Assembly (NCBI GenBank): GCA_033032175.1
Contig: CM065320.1
Span: 15,767,413 to 15,831,412 of the forward strand
Source of the DNA: Saturnia japonica
Taxonomy: Eukaryota; Arthropoda; Insecta; Lepidoptera; Saturniidae
Direction: 5' to 3'
Length of the DNA: 64,000 nucleotides
The position numbers and the translations under genes were made by a program. The notes below the pieces were generated by a model. That model saw nothing but the letters and a program-made list of their open reading frames with translations, made no database searches and was not told the DNA's origin. Position 1 is the first letter of the stretch, and every line of letters begins with the position of its first letter. Below, in pieces: positions 22,987 to 33,224 of the stretch.

Positions 22987-23683
22987 CTAGCTGACCCGCG
23001 CAACTTTGTCTGCATCATGTAAGAAAGAGAGAGAAAGGGTTAGAGAGAGTGGGTCGTAGGCACTGTATTATTAGGTGCCGCCCGCCTCCCACATTATTCT
23101 GCATAATAAAAATGCACTCGCGGTACTTGATAATTATTTTGCTGCCGAGTTATTTTAAAACTGGGATATCTCCTAAGAAATTCATTTAAATCAATTACTG
23201 TAAAGGGCAATTTTGTTCAAAATTAATTACTTTTGATGAATAATGTATTTATATCGATAAGGATTAATACCATGTATATAAAAAAAACCTTCGCAGATAA
23301 ATCATTATTTCAGAACAAATTTTATTATCATAAAAAGGTTATATTGAGTAAACCTTAAAAGATAGACATATCCTATAGCGGATTTTTTTAGAACTTTTTA
23401 AGATAAATAATTCCGTCACACATGATTGTTGTGTAACTTTAACCATTGACGCAGCGCATGCAGTGGAAGCTCTCAAAAGGAATAAATTTCCCCCGTTTTT
23501 GCAACATTTTTCATTGATGTTCCGCTTCTATTAGTCGTAGCGTGATGATATATAACCTATGGCCTTCCTCGATAAATGGGCTATCCAAAACTGAAACATT
23601 TTTTCCATTCAAACCAGTTGTTCCTGAAATTAGCGCATTCAATAAAACAAACAAACTCTTCAGCTTTATAATATTAGTATAGA
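22987..23683 (-). mobile_element. HelB copy, complete non-autonomous Helitron (697 bp)
   Basis: On the minus strand it starts TCTATACTAATATTATAAAG at 23683, has 'gtttgtttgtttt' soon after, and ends 'ttgcgcgggtcagctag' at 22987 with T outside. Ends and length agree with the inverted copy at 8962-9654. It is the best-preserved HelB here. No Rep/helicase frame. Target A/T nucleotides are not duplicated, as expected for rolling-circle insertion. Confidence 0.85.
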
Positions 23684-24887
23684 ATGATCAACCAACATCA
23701 TTAAATTAAAAAGGTAGTCAAAACTCGGTACCTATAGTGCAATATAATAAGCTTTTTTAAAAGCTGAATTTATTGCATGACGCAAATTATTTCTTGGCTC
23801 ATACGGGAGTACATAATTAGATTATTAAAAAAAAAACCACACTATGTAAACACTTTCATGATATCCCTCACGACCAAATAGGACGTGTTAAAAAGAGAAA
23901 GAATGAAGCACTGACCCATTGCTATTCTGTTCTTGTGTGATATTATTATGCCTATACGTATCTGGTTGTCAATAGAACCTAGAAAGTTCTAATCGAATTT
24001 TTTTGTTTATTTAATTGAAGTAGAAATATGTACGGGTAAAGATAAAGCGGCTTTCAGATCGATAGGGCTGTACTTTCTGACTGGGTCGCGACGACTGTAA
24101 ATATGGTGGAGAGGCCCATGGTGATTTCCTTGTTCGCGTCGTGTTTTGAAATCTTTCGGTTCATAGTTGTCGGCTTATATTTACGCAAATCGGTATGACG
24201 GGGGAACTAAAGACGAATTATTCATCTCGCGGTGGACGCCATGGATTTTGATTGCATTGTGCTTACTTACTATGAGGTATAATTCCGCTACTTAGACTAT
24301 AAAAAGAGACAAAATTAAAGAACGATCAAAGTGATTAAATTAGAAATGATTCAGTAATAAAAATCGTCCGTCATACTTTATTAAAAGTGGGCGCCGAAAC
24401 GGTACGGGACGCTTTGCGCGTCGCGTCGATAAGGCAAACAGCCTTTGAATATAATAGACGTTTAATCCGCGCTGCGAAGTAATTTAAAGAAAAATAACAT
24501 TAGCAATTCAGATTTCTCGTCTATCGGGGGTCTTTATTAACTGTCAAACTGGAGGGACCGGGAGGGAGGAAAGAGGCCGGAGCAAATTGACTTTTCAGAA
24601 GAACGGCGCGGGGCCCCGTTCGCGAAACTCGATTCATCTGATAAAGTGGATGTCATATTTCCCTTTTGAACTTTGAGTTTTTTTTTAGTTTTTGGATCGT
24701 TGTTTTAAACTGCAATTTGTTTTCTATGAACAGATATTATCGATTTCTTTTGGCGATCGAATCAATAGTTATATTCCATTGCAATCGCGAGGACATAATA
24801 GTGTAGAAAAGAAAACTAATGTTAGTATTTTTTTTCTAGATTATATGACTCTACAGCACCTGATGGACTTTATGTGATCTAATTTTG
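23684..24887. other. No gene seen; GC-richer single-copy segment 24060-24660
   Basis: 24060-24660 stands out by composition ('gcgccgaaacggtacggg', 'cgcgtcgcgtcgataagg', 'gaacggcgcggggccccg') and matches no repeat in the window. It has no long open frame. It may be a conserved regulatory block, not tested. Confidence 0.4.
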
Positions 24888-25005
24888 GCCTGCTGAAATG
24901 CTTCTTAATGTTTCATTTGACGGATTCAGTATCATAAGAATGAGCCAAAACGTTGAAAATGTCGTGAAGCACTTTCGGTTCCCAGACAGAACTGACTTTC
25001 AAATT
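24888..25005 (+). repeat. Two-copy repeat N, copy 2
   Basis: 'gcctgctgaaatgcttc...gtttcatttgacgga' is a diverged match to 16372-16560. Confidence 0.4.
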
Positions 25006-25074
25006 GCTTGATAGTTTTGTAATAAAAAATATATAAATGTTTGGTTACTATCTATACCATTTATTTATTCTTAT

Positions 25075-25250
25075 AAATAAAAACCTTGTCGCACGATATT
25101 TGTTTACGCTAATCTCCGAAACCACTCAACCGATTTCAATGAAATTCGGTGGACGTATGTGGTTAGTTCCAGCTTAAAAGATAGGATAGTTTTGGTCGTA
25201 ATTCGTTTTTAAGTCGTATAAGTATCCAATAGATGGCGTTTTGTAAAAAA
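25075..25250 (+). repeat. Helitron-like/insect repeat fragment
   Basis: 'tgtttacgctaatctccgaa', 'accactcaaccgatttcaat', 'gaaattcggtggacg'. These phrases are shared with the 5' parts of HelC/HelD copies and are common in lepidopteran non-autonomous elements. No boundary is resolved. Confidence 0.45.
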
Positions 25251-25339
25251 AAATTATTCACTTTTTAACACTACTATATAAATTATAAAATAAAAATTCT
25301 TAGTCAATTATATTGGTGGGTTGGTTGGTACCAATTGTT

Positions 25340-25465
25340 ATATTCAGGTAGCATACACCTGAGATCCAGTCTTCCACTAGGCTTATCGTGCTACCATCTT
25401 GGGCCACAACGTTACTTAAGATCAGGTGATTTTGTGGGCACAACTTTAAACCTATAACAATAAAA
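25340..25465 (+). mobile_element. S2 SINE copy 5, 3' part
   Basis: 'gatccagtcttccactagg', 'cgtgctaccatcttggg', 'ccacaacgttacttaagatc', 'aggtgattttgtggg', and 'aaacctataac' at the end. The head is missing. Confidence 0.65.
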
Positions 25466-25589
25466 CCACATAGCTGTGTGCGATTAGCCTAACTAAAATT
25501 TTACGTCTATACAACTATGTAAGAGTCATCATTTTTTTTTAATGGTGTATGCAACTTGATTTCGATAGAAAGATAGGCCACAAATAAAT

Positions 25590-25790
25590 GTCTTTGGAGA
25601 TTTCTCTCTACTTGGACTTGGGACAGTTCGACTGGTGGAATTCTTCCACCCTACAGAAAGTCGTAGCCATACGACCCAGTGTTGTATTCCTGTGGTCAGT
25701 AGGGCTTCCAGAGCTCCTTGGGGTGGACGTTACAAAACCCGCAACGCGCTAGTGATATCCATGTTAGCTTAGTTGCATAAAAAATATCAA
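25590..25790 (+). mobile_element. LINE-I 3' tail fragment
   Basis: 'ggagatttctctctacttgg', 'cagttcgactggtgg', 'gtgttgtattcctgtggtc', 'ccagagctccttgggg', 'caacgcgctagtgatatcc'. The final 'ggtaaccgcttacc' part is missing, unlike 121-317. Confidence 0.55.
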
Positions 25791-26091
25791 TAATCATATA
25801 CAAAACAGAAAAATACTTTTTTTTTCAACAGTGAATACGAAATTTTTTCTCGAGGATTTCGTCGCGAATTCAAGTTAATAAACAAGTGAGCCACCAGTTA
25901 ATTGGAAGTGTGCGGATAATGGTGTGTTGCGGGCGCGATTGCGGCCTTATGTAGCAGTAAATTAGGAAAGGGCGGGAGTAACTTATCTGGGATAGAGAGA
26001 GCCGTGTCGTTCAACGTACAAGAATATTATGTTACATTTTCTTTTTCCTTTCCCCTTATTACTGCACGAGTATGCTAGAACTAAGAACAAG

Positions 26092-26250
26092 TAATACAGA
26101 GTAAGCCAAGTTTATTTCAAGTTTTTGAAAAAGTTGGAAATCGAAGATAAATTTGATGAACCAAACATTATTGGCGAGATTAAAGCGCGTCGTCTTCGGT
26201 GGCTCGTTTATGTTAAGAATGGGAGAAAATCGAGTGAACAAAAGAAGTAG
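26092..26250 (+). pseudogene. RTE-type LINE: internal ORF fragment
   Basis: One open stretch ends at TAG 26248-26250. It reads ...FDEPNIIGEIKARRLRW and then LVYVKNGRKSSEQKK. The pattern I..IKARRLRWLGHV.RM is the conserved region C-terminal to the reverse transcriptase in RTE-type LINEs of insects (family knowledge). Here the G-H of GHV is replaced by V-Y. The upstream catalytic domain and downstream 3' end are missing; a (TG)n tract follows immediately. Confidence 0.7.
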
Positions 26251-26278
26251 TGTGTGTGTGTGTGTGTGTGTGTGTGTC
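26249..26278 (+). repeat. (TG)n microsatellite
   Basis: About 14 TG units directly after the RTE fragment. It produces a spurious Cys-Val open frame. Confidence 0.95.
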
Positions 26279-26339
26279 AGCTCCGATGCACGATGCGAGT
26301 TTACTCCTTAAAAATGAATGTCTGTAAATATGCAATCCC

Positions 26340-26480
26340 TTACCCACACACTCACTCACTCACGCACTTACACACTGACTCACTCACAAACTCACTTACC
26401 CACCCACTCACTCACTCAATCACTAACCAATTTATTAAATCACTCACTCACTCGTTCCCTCACGCACTCACTCACTAAGT
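26340..26480 (+). repeat. (CACT)n-rich minisatellite
   Basis: About 140 bp of imperfect CACT/CTCA units with sporadic substitutions. The Thr-His-Ser-Leu open frames across it come from the repeat. Confidence 0.9.
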
Positions 26481-27189
26481 GTTTAATGATTTATCTAAAA
26501 AGAAGATGCACATAAGTACTTGACTTCAAAGTAAAAGGTGCGCAAGGTACGTTGTGCAGAAAAACGTAACGCTTTACGTTAACACTTTTATAAATTTAAC
26601 TCCTTATAATATTTCCAACCAGGCTACTGAAACAATAATCGATTCTTAAGCTGTAAACTCCAAAAAGCGTATCTACTAGACCAATTAATAAATGAATGAA
26701 AAGCCGTCGGACGTCCCAGGTAAAGATAGATCTTAAGAGAACTCCAAGCGAACGAGTGGCGGGAGACGATGCGGTAGACAGAGATGGGGCTTTTATTGTC
26801 GGAGCCCAAAGTTCACTTCGAGTTGTTACGCCATTGTAGTTTGTTTTTTAACACAGACTGAACCAGCGAGTAAAATATAACTTACCCTCTTTGAGTGACA
26901 ATGGTATTTTAGACGTAGCTATAAAAATTCATAAACATCTTTTACTGAAAATATTGAAAATTTCTTACCAGAGTTTGAAACGGCTCATGTGCCATCTATT
27001 GTACGCAATCGATGAGCGTTGCGAGAACGTATATAACACGAAAGCAGAAATTCATTTTAAAAAATTGCCCTATGAAGGCACTCATGAAAGTTGAAGCAGT
27101 TACTATTGGTCAAGAAACATTCAAGAACTCATCAAGAAGAATTGGCAAGAAACTCATATTTATTTATGGGTTTATCATATTTTTTTATA
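26481..27189. other. No gene seen; possible LINE remnant 26690-26830
   Basis: 'cgtcggacgtcccagg...agtggcgggagacgatgcgg' at 26700-26775 looks like a mutated GRP(R).RW...W end of an RTE-type LINE ORF, but no frame holds. 26880-27095 has two overlapping open frames of no known family. Confidence 0.3.
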
Positions 27190-27540
27190 TCTATACAAAT
27201 ACATAAAATTCAAGTATCTGCTTTTTACTAAATGCATATTAAAGTATATATGGTATTTATAACAAAAACCGTTTTCTAAATTCTGTCTCTCTGTTTGTTC
27301 CGGCTAATCTCGGAAACGGTTGGACCGACTTTGATGGAACTTTCACTGGCAGATAGCTGATTTCATAAGGAGTAGCTTAGGTTACTTTATTTTAGAAAAA
27401 GACTATGGGTTCTTCGCAAATAAAATAAGCATTTTAATCTTTAAAATAATCGGTGGGCGACGGCCGTGGGTAGAAGCAGGGTCATCATAGTACCGACAAC
27501 ATTCTGTAATCCACGCGAGCGGAGCTGCGGGCACAGTCAG
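27190..27540 (+). mobile_element. HelD copy, non-autonomous Helitron (about 351 bp)
   Basis: It starts A|TC at 27190 ('tctatacaaatacataaaat'), then 'tctctgtttgttccggctaa', 'gaacgtttggaccgac'-like text and 'actttcactggcagatagc'. It ends with the GC-rich 'cgcgagcggagctgcgggc', then 'acagtcag|t'. The first part aligns in reverse with 46413-46926. Non-coding. Confidence 0.7.
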
Positions 27541-28839
27541 TAATATATAAAATGTTAAGTAGTAGTAAGTACGTAGTAATATTCAAGTTAAATATTTGTA
27601 ATTTGACAAAAAATTATAGCTCTTTTAATTGTAGCCAGCATGTATCCAAAAACTCGTGTTTATTGTAAGTCAATGTTATAATTGTTATAACACAACAACG
27701 AATTAAGGTAGCTCAGAAAATTATGAGATGTATTTGATTAATAACAAGTATAATGTAGGACAGGCTACTTCAATGTCACGGTATTGATTAACTGATGTAG
27801 CCGTCTTTGAGCCTTACAATTATATTAATACATACACTCTATATTGATCTATCTACTTGCTTAGCCGGCGACATTGTCACTGTTGGTGTATGGAACTAAA
27901 AATTACTTGAAAATATTATTGAAGCTTTATTAATATGAAAGAATGAGATAGAATATATTTTCATTTAAGCACACCTGTTAGTAACACGCCCAGCCAATTG
28001 GGTGCGGGTCAGTAGTACGTATACTAAGTCATTAGTACATATTTCACACTTGTAATCATTTTTTTAATTTCATGGTCTCCTTTAATTGTCTAGTCTAGTC
28101 CCTATCGATTAGTGCAACAACATAGTGTCTGTCGGATTTTTGCATTTTTTTGTTGGTTCGATTATCGCTATGGGTAAGCGTTTTAAGAAAATCTGTTAAT
28201 GCAGCTATTATTATAAAAAAAACAAAAGAATGTTTCCTTTGAGCAAAATTTGATTTCTTCATTATTTAACATTATTTTCCTCCATGCCTTGTTCGTTTTC
28301 TCCACCCTGCATACACATAAAAGGCATATAAAAATGTTCAATTTTACAATCCTTTACACGAAACGATAAATTTATTTATTGTCTTTTAATTTATAAACCG
28401 TTATTTTTCAGGGAATAATAATACTTTATAGTAAGTCAGTTTAGTGTCATTTAATAAAAATCATAATTGCACAAAACCACCAACCAACGACATGTATCGT
28501 AGAAATCAAGATAGAATAGATAGCTTTACTTATTTAAATATTTAAAAATAATATAAAAATTTATCTAAAAATAATAATAAAAACCCATTCTTACGCAATA
28601 TGTGTTTGCAGAAAATATATACGTGATTTAAACCAAGCCGCCGTACAGAGCCAACTATGAATACTGTTGTATAATAAATATACTTACATTTCCATTTATT
28701 GATTTTACTGAAAATTATGTAAAGTTAAAATAATTTGGTATCGTTCCACTTCATTTCAGTAAATATATTACAGAATTACATACATTACATATATTATTTT
28801 TATATTTACATAACTTAAACGCAATTTATATAAACCATA
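27541..28839. other. No gene seen
   Basis: AT-rich DNA. No assignable repeat. Confidence 0.5.
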
Positions 28840-29047
28840 TTAATGTTCATACGTATAAAAATGTATCCGAAATGTACCTTCAGACTGTAAGCTACAATCA
28901 TACCAAATTTCATTAAATTCGGTCTAGTAGTTTTTGCGTGATTGGTGTTCAAACATACAGACAGACACACATTTTCATCACAAATTTTTTCTCAAATATC
29001 TTCAATTTACAGATTTCGACTGTTTACTCTTTTATTATAAGTATAGA
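28840..29047 (-). mobile_element. Helitron-like element fragment
   Basis: The plus-strand end 'ttttattataagtatagac' is the complement of a TCTATACTTATAATAA Helitron start. The body has 'accaaatttcattaaattcgg' and 'tagtagtttttgcgtga', then 'aacatacagacagacacac'. The 3' end is not identified. It immediately precedes the LINE-P tail. Confidence 0.5.
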
Positions 29048-29126
29048 CGAAGTGTTGATAGAGGAAGCCGGTTCTTGTAACATAAGTCCGTAGCTTCTCT
29101 TGTGAAGAAGTCTTTACCCAGAGGTT
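29048..29126 (+). mobile_element. LINE-P 3' tail, left part (split by the viral insertion)
   Basis: 'gtgttgatagaggaagccgg', 'ttcttgtaac', 'gtagcttctcttgtgaagaa', 'gtctttacccagaggt'. This is the well-known lepidopteran LINE tail that normally runs on into '..tgggacacttataggct' (family knowledge). The continuation lies 635 bp away at 29762. A second fragment is at 51543-51576. Confidence 0.65.
29113..29126 (+). repeat. 14-bp direct repeat, left target-site duplication
   Basis: TTTACCCAGAGGTT, exactly repeated at 29762-29775. Together they flank the 635-bp insert. Confidence 0.8.
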
Positions 29127-29436
29127 TTTTTCTACAACGCAAATCTGCGGACTCTTGGTCCACACCTTTTTTTAAGTGGGTGTTTTTATAATATTAAACA
29201 TTAAAAATTGCCATGAAAAAAGATGCTCTTGGAAATGCAGCTATGAGTCTTATTTTAGTATAAGTATTAACGAAACTTATCAATAAATTACATATAAATT
29301 GTTATACACATTACAGAAGATTATTGTTGTACTAAATTTATAGTAATATTGGGGTTGTTATTGTGTATTACAACCTCACCCAGGTTTGGGAAATAATGTA
29401 CTTGATGACGTTCTCGTTCCTGTGTTTTAAAGCCAT

Positions 29437-29690
29437 CTACAGGTTATAATCCACTATATCCTTCGGCGGAGCACTCACCACCCGACTGATGAATCTGCCA
29501 ATCGCGTCGTCGGCCACGTCGGTATAATAGACAGGTCTCTGTTTGCCTAGAAACAGCCACGATAGCATGGGATACACTGTCGTGGATCTGTAGTTTCCTC
29601 CCCTTTGTTTGGAGGATCACCACCGATTTAAAGGTCAATCCCTGAGACTCATCAATCGTCAGGACGCGCGACCCCTCCCCAGTCCTGAAG
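29437..29690 (-). pseudogene. Endogenous viral element: C-terminal end of an alphavirus-like superfamily 1 helicase
   Basis: On the minus strand one frame contains a TIDESQG block (about 29639-29659) and a VAVSRQTE block (about 29537-29563). These match in order and spacing the last conserved helicase motifs of the replicase of alphavirus-like positive-strand RNA viruses (family knowledge). The ATP-binding motifs lie upstream and are absent. The frame is broken: near 29525-29535 the similarity moves to another frame, which continues to a TAG at 29437-29439. The original frame runs into unrelated residues until about 29444. An ATG follows the TAG directly on the minus strand, but its frame closes after about 22 codons. 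The upstream boundary is an in-frame stop in the palindrome at 29688-29709. The fragment cannot make a working enzyme. Alternative: another superfamily 1 helicase, for example from a mobile element; the Ser-Arg-X-Thr motif VI favours a virus. Confidence 0.6.
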
Positions 29691-29709
29691 CCCTAATTAA
29701 TTAGGGCTT
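29688..29709. repeat. 22-bp perfect palindrome
   Basis: A perfect inverted repeat centred between 29698 and 29699 (arms AAGCCCTAATT). It is followed by an 8-bp-stem hairpin, TCTACCTG/CAGGTAGA (29715-29722 and 29732-29739). Both are inside the retroposed insert, next to the 5' edge of the viral fragment. Confidence 0.9.
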
Positions 29710-29761
29710 TTTTATCTACCTGTGTATGCACCAGGTAGAGAGAGTCGGGTGGGGGGGGGGG

Positions 29762-29810
29762 TTTACCCAGAGGTTGGACACTTAAAGGCTAACATTATTA
29801 TTACTTACTC
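29762..29810 (+). mobile_element. LINE-P 3' tail, right part with right target-site duplication
   Basis: TTTACCCAGAGGTT (29762-29775), then 'ggacacttaaaggct' and an 'attattattact' end. It completes the LINE-P tail interrupted at 29126. Confidence 0.65.
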
Positions 29811-30179
29811 TTTACATGATTGACGTTTTAATGTTTTTCAAAAGTTTTCTAATTTAAAGACGTTAATTATCAAGTAAATGACAGACGTAAAATCGGTCTG
29901 CCTACCAGCAATTATGTCATTACTTCGTCCGTATGTTTAATTATTAGTTAGCTGTCAATGAACTATATGTACAACTAAGTATAGTGTAGATTTATATTTT
30001 AAAATTCAGATTAATAGTTACGGAGTTACCTCATACAGACAGATAATTTAAAAAGTGTATAAAATCACTGTTAGGTCACTATTATGCTATACCCAAGTTT
30101 TCCGTAAGTCGTCGAATACAAAATTTATCTCTTTATAAAATTAGCATAGATTTGATTAGCCTTTTTTTTATGGTAAAAA
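29811..30179. other. No gene seen
   Basis: AT-rich. Nothing is recognised. Confidence 0.5.
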
Positions 30180-30425
30180 GGGGGCTAACGGGCAGGTGGC
30201 GCACCTGATGGAAAGTGATCACCGCCGCCCACAAATATCCGCAACACCCGAGGGCTCGCAGATGCGTTGCCGGCCTTTTAGGGAAGAATAAACTCTCTTC
30301 TTGAAGGTCACTAGGTCATAACGCCTCGAAAAGATCTCTGGCGACAGCTGGTTCCACAGAGTGGTTGTGCGAGGCAGAAAGTGCCTTAAGAAACGCACTG
30401 TTGTGGAACGTTGGAGCAACTACGA
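30180..30425 (-). pseudogene. Non-LTR retrotransposon (Jockey/CR1-type) C-terminal ORF end and 3' tail
   Basis: A 66-residue open stretch (30219-30419) reads RFLRHFLPRTTTLWNQLSPE, then RRYDLVTFKKRVYSSLKGRQ, and ends near GVADICGRR before a stop. This is the conserved C-terminus of a lepidopteran LINE ORF2 (FLPRT..LWN.LP, then FKK.(V)...LKGRQR, then GVA..GRR). The 3' UTR 'ggtgatcactttccatcagg...ccacctgcccgttagcccc' (minus strand) is the usual tail. The rest of ORF2 is missing, and similarity stops at about 30425. No frameshift in what remains, so it is younger than the LINE-J pieces. Confidence 0.8.
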
Positions 30426-32264
30426 GAGATACGAATTTGTCTTCAATAATCGTTTTTAATGTTAATGTTTTTTTTAACATATCAGTAGATATAATATCTT
30501 ATACGGGTTTACAGTTAGTATCGATAGGTGATATCACTATTTTTAAAATACAACTAACCTGCAAACATAATTATCATGAAATGTAATTTCACTTGGTGGG
30601 AATAAAAAACGTCGAATAGTAAAATACATATCAGTATATGTTAGCAGTTGATATATACCCTTCACTTAATACACGAGTAGTTGGTATCGAACAAATATTA
30701 GTCTTTGGTAGCGTGTACTTATTAATTATAGAAAACTTTCACTCATAACGGTCTACTTGTAATTACATATTCGTTTACGAATTAGTAATTATGTTGCCTA
30801 CTCAGTATTTATCAATGAATATACCACAACGAATTATAGTGTACTGTCAAACAAGAACAAGAAAATTTAAACAATATTTATTGAATTTTAATTTAAGTTT
30901 TAAATTTAAAACGTAAAAGTATCGCGCGAGATACGATCATTAAAGCCTGTTGGAGATTTTATAATTAAATAGTTTAAATACGCAGAAAGAATAGTTACTG
31001 TCCGACAGACCAAAACAAGCAAGTTATAAGGATCGTCCGTCTTTTTTTGATTCAATCTTCTAAAACACATTGTTAACCATTTTAATATGAAAGTGACGCT
31101 TTTAATATGATAATTGAGTCATAATTTTATGTTTGTCTAAATTTAAAACTGAGTTCGATCACAATGTATTACAAGCTTTATATTTTTTGTTAATAATAAA
31201 ATAAATTGGGTATATTAAAATCAAATGTTCTGAAATATATTTTAATAATAAACTAAATTCTATCTCAAAGTCGCATTATATATTCTAAATTCTAAATAGC
31301 ATTTTTTATTATACAATTAAGTCATTATATTTGTTTATTATAACATAGTTTTCGCGATTGATTATCCATTAATTCACTGCGAAGATATCCTAGGTACCCT
31401 ATTAACTTACTCAAGACGGCAGCCATAAGAACTAATATAGAGTTTAATTCACCAGTGTGTAGGTTGTTCAGGTTATATAATTATTTCGGAAATACAGTAG
31501 ATGTGTTTGGAGAATCATTGAGAAATTTCAAAGAAAATGCTTTGGTGTTGTTGAAGGATGTGCAATGGAACTTTTGATTTTGATTTGTTTTTATTATTGT
31601 TATACTTTGCTATGCTTTAATTTAATTTATTTTTAGATGTTTTTCAATTCTTTAATATGGATTTTATAGGTGATCCTTAGCTTGTCAATAATCGCACAAT
31701 TTCTTGTTTTTATTGGTTATCTCTGTTTATTTCTGTTAGTAGGTATATTTTTATTATTGTTTTGTAATTTGTAAGTATAATACTGTCTTCCATACTATAG
31801 TGCATGCTGTGGCATCTTTCAAAGGTCCATCATGCACTTAAATGTTGTGTTATATTACAACTTTACACTCTTAATGTATTAGTGTATTAGCCACTGGCCG
31901 TCCTAATTTTGTTGACTTTTGAGTTAATTCATATTGTTACTAAAAGTTCCAATTGTCTCACTTGGTTTTTGTTCTTAACTTTTGTACTAGTGCCTAAAAT
32001 TTAAATGTAAAATGATATCCAATATTGTAAGGAAACATGTTGCAGGATACAGAAATGGCTTAATACAGAATCTGATTTATGGAAGTGACCTTTATTGAAA
32101 TATTCGCCGAGACGATAAATCAAGTTTGGATAAAACTAAAACGCATTTTGTTCGGGGTTCTTGTGGCTTGGCTAACTGTTTAAGGGATAGACTGTCGTCA
32201 ACTTTGGGATGTTTTGTACTAGGAGACAATTTAATTTATTTGATTCCAAATCTTTACCATTATT
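30426..32264. other. No gene seen
   Basis: AT-rich. 31500-31800 ('gaaatttcaaagaaaatgc', then a T-rich stretch) resembles a LINE-L 3' UTR only faintly. Confidence 0.45.
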
Positions 32265-32340
32265 GTAAAGCTCCAGAGTTTATTTGTACGGGCTAATCTC
32301 TGGAACTATCAGTCAGATTTGAAACATTATATTTGCGTTA
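32265..32340 (+). mobile_element. Helitron 5' end fragment
   Basis: 'ttattgtaaagctccagag', 'tttatttgtacgggctaa', 'tctctggaactatcagtc' is the 5' region of a HelB/C-like element. It is cut off where an inverted HelD begins. Confidence 0.5.
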
Positions 32341-32344
32341 CGTT

Positions 32345-32735
32345 TTATAGTATACGATGCGCCCGCAGCTCCGTTCGCAAGAAGTATCCCCCACTTCTAC
32401 CCGCTACCCACGGTGGTCGTCCATCGGTTATTTTAAAGATCAATATGCTTATTGTGGGTGATACTTGGAAGATAGACACATGCTATTGCTAACTTTTTCA
32501 GGGGTCTTTTTAAGACCTAAAATTATATTATACATTAATTTTATGTATATATCTTATGGCTTACTCGACGTAAGACTATACTACTTATTTCGTATTATAC
32601 TTTACGAAACAAAATATAGCCTATAACCTAGCCAGAAAGCATAGCTATCAAATAATACAAAAATCATGTGAATCGGATAAGTAGATTTCGTTTAAAAAGA
32701 ACACAAACGGACAGATAGATTAAGAGAAACTGAGT
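32345..32735 (-). mobile_element. HelD copy
   Basis: The plus strand reads 'gcgcccgcagctccgttcgc' (inverted GC-rich 3' end), 'cccacttctacccgctaccc', 'ggttattttaaagat', 'atcttatggcttactc', and finishes 'aacacaaacggacagatag'. It is collinear with 46413-46926. The terminal CTAG is lost. Confidence 0.65.
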
Positions 32736-32749
32736 AATATAATATGTAT

Positions 32750-32928
32750 AAATTTATTGATGAAGGCTCTATTATATATAACTTTGTATAACAGTTACCA
32801 TGAGCGTTGAACTGTAGGCAGATACAGGGAAGTGACAATACCGATTGGCTACACAACGCCTTGGCGGAGACCTGGAGGATAGTTGATCGAATAACTTCAA
32901 CACGGGTAAAACCATGGGGTACTGCTAG
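32750..32928 (+). mobile_element. HelC copy, internally deleted
   Basis: 'gggaagtgacaataccgat', 'tggctacacaacgcc', 'ttggcggagacctggagg', 'cacgggtaaaaccatgggg', and the end CTAG|T at 32925-32928. It resembles the short copy at 60174-60343. Confidence 0.6.
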
Positions 32929-33224
32929 TTTTCTTATATAACTGGTATACATACATATAGTAGCCATTTTGGCAGGTGTATATCTATTTTATGGTGGTCA
33001 TTATCTAGTCAGATAAAACTATCATATCTTACAATCCAGTAAATTAATAATATACATTTATTGTTTATTTTGTTATAGAACAGCACAGTTCTAATACTAG
33101 AAATAGACATAAATTTGTTGTACCGTGTTTTAGACTTATTAAGACTAATTATATTTATTTTACTTACTAATTATATATAGTATACTAACTTAATAAGTAA
33201 TAGTGTTAGGTTCTATAATAAGAT

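Larger units (their letters stand above)
29127..29761 (-). mobile_element. 635-bp retroposed insert carrying a viral helicase fragment
   Basis: The insert lies between exact 14-bp repeats within a LINE-P tail. Read on the minus strand it begins with an 11-C run (29751-29761), then two inverted-repeat structures, then the end of an alphavirus-like helicase reading frame, a stop, about 310 bp of AT-rich non-coding sequence, and a short A tail (about 5-7 A at 29125-29131). Target duplications plus a 3' A tail point to reverse transcription of an RNA by LINE machinery (inference). Confidence 0.65.

Noticed and set aside
26254..26515. Overlapping Thr/His/Ser/Leu-rich open frames
   Set aside because: They are the translation of the (TG)n and (CACT)n simple repeats, not genes.
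29688..29716. Bacterial-type intrinsic terminator (palindrome followed by T-run)
   Set aside because: The surroundings are eukaryotic; the structure lies inside a retroposed insert and has no bacterial context.
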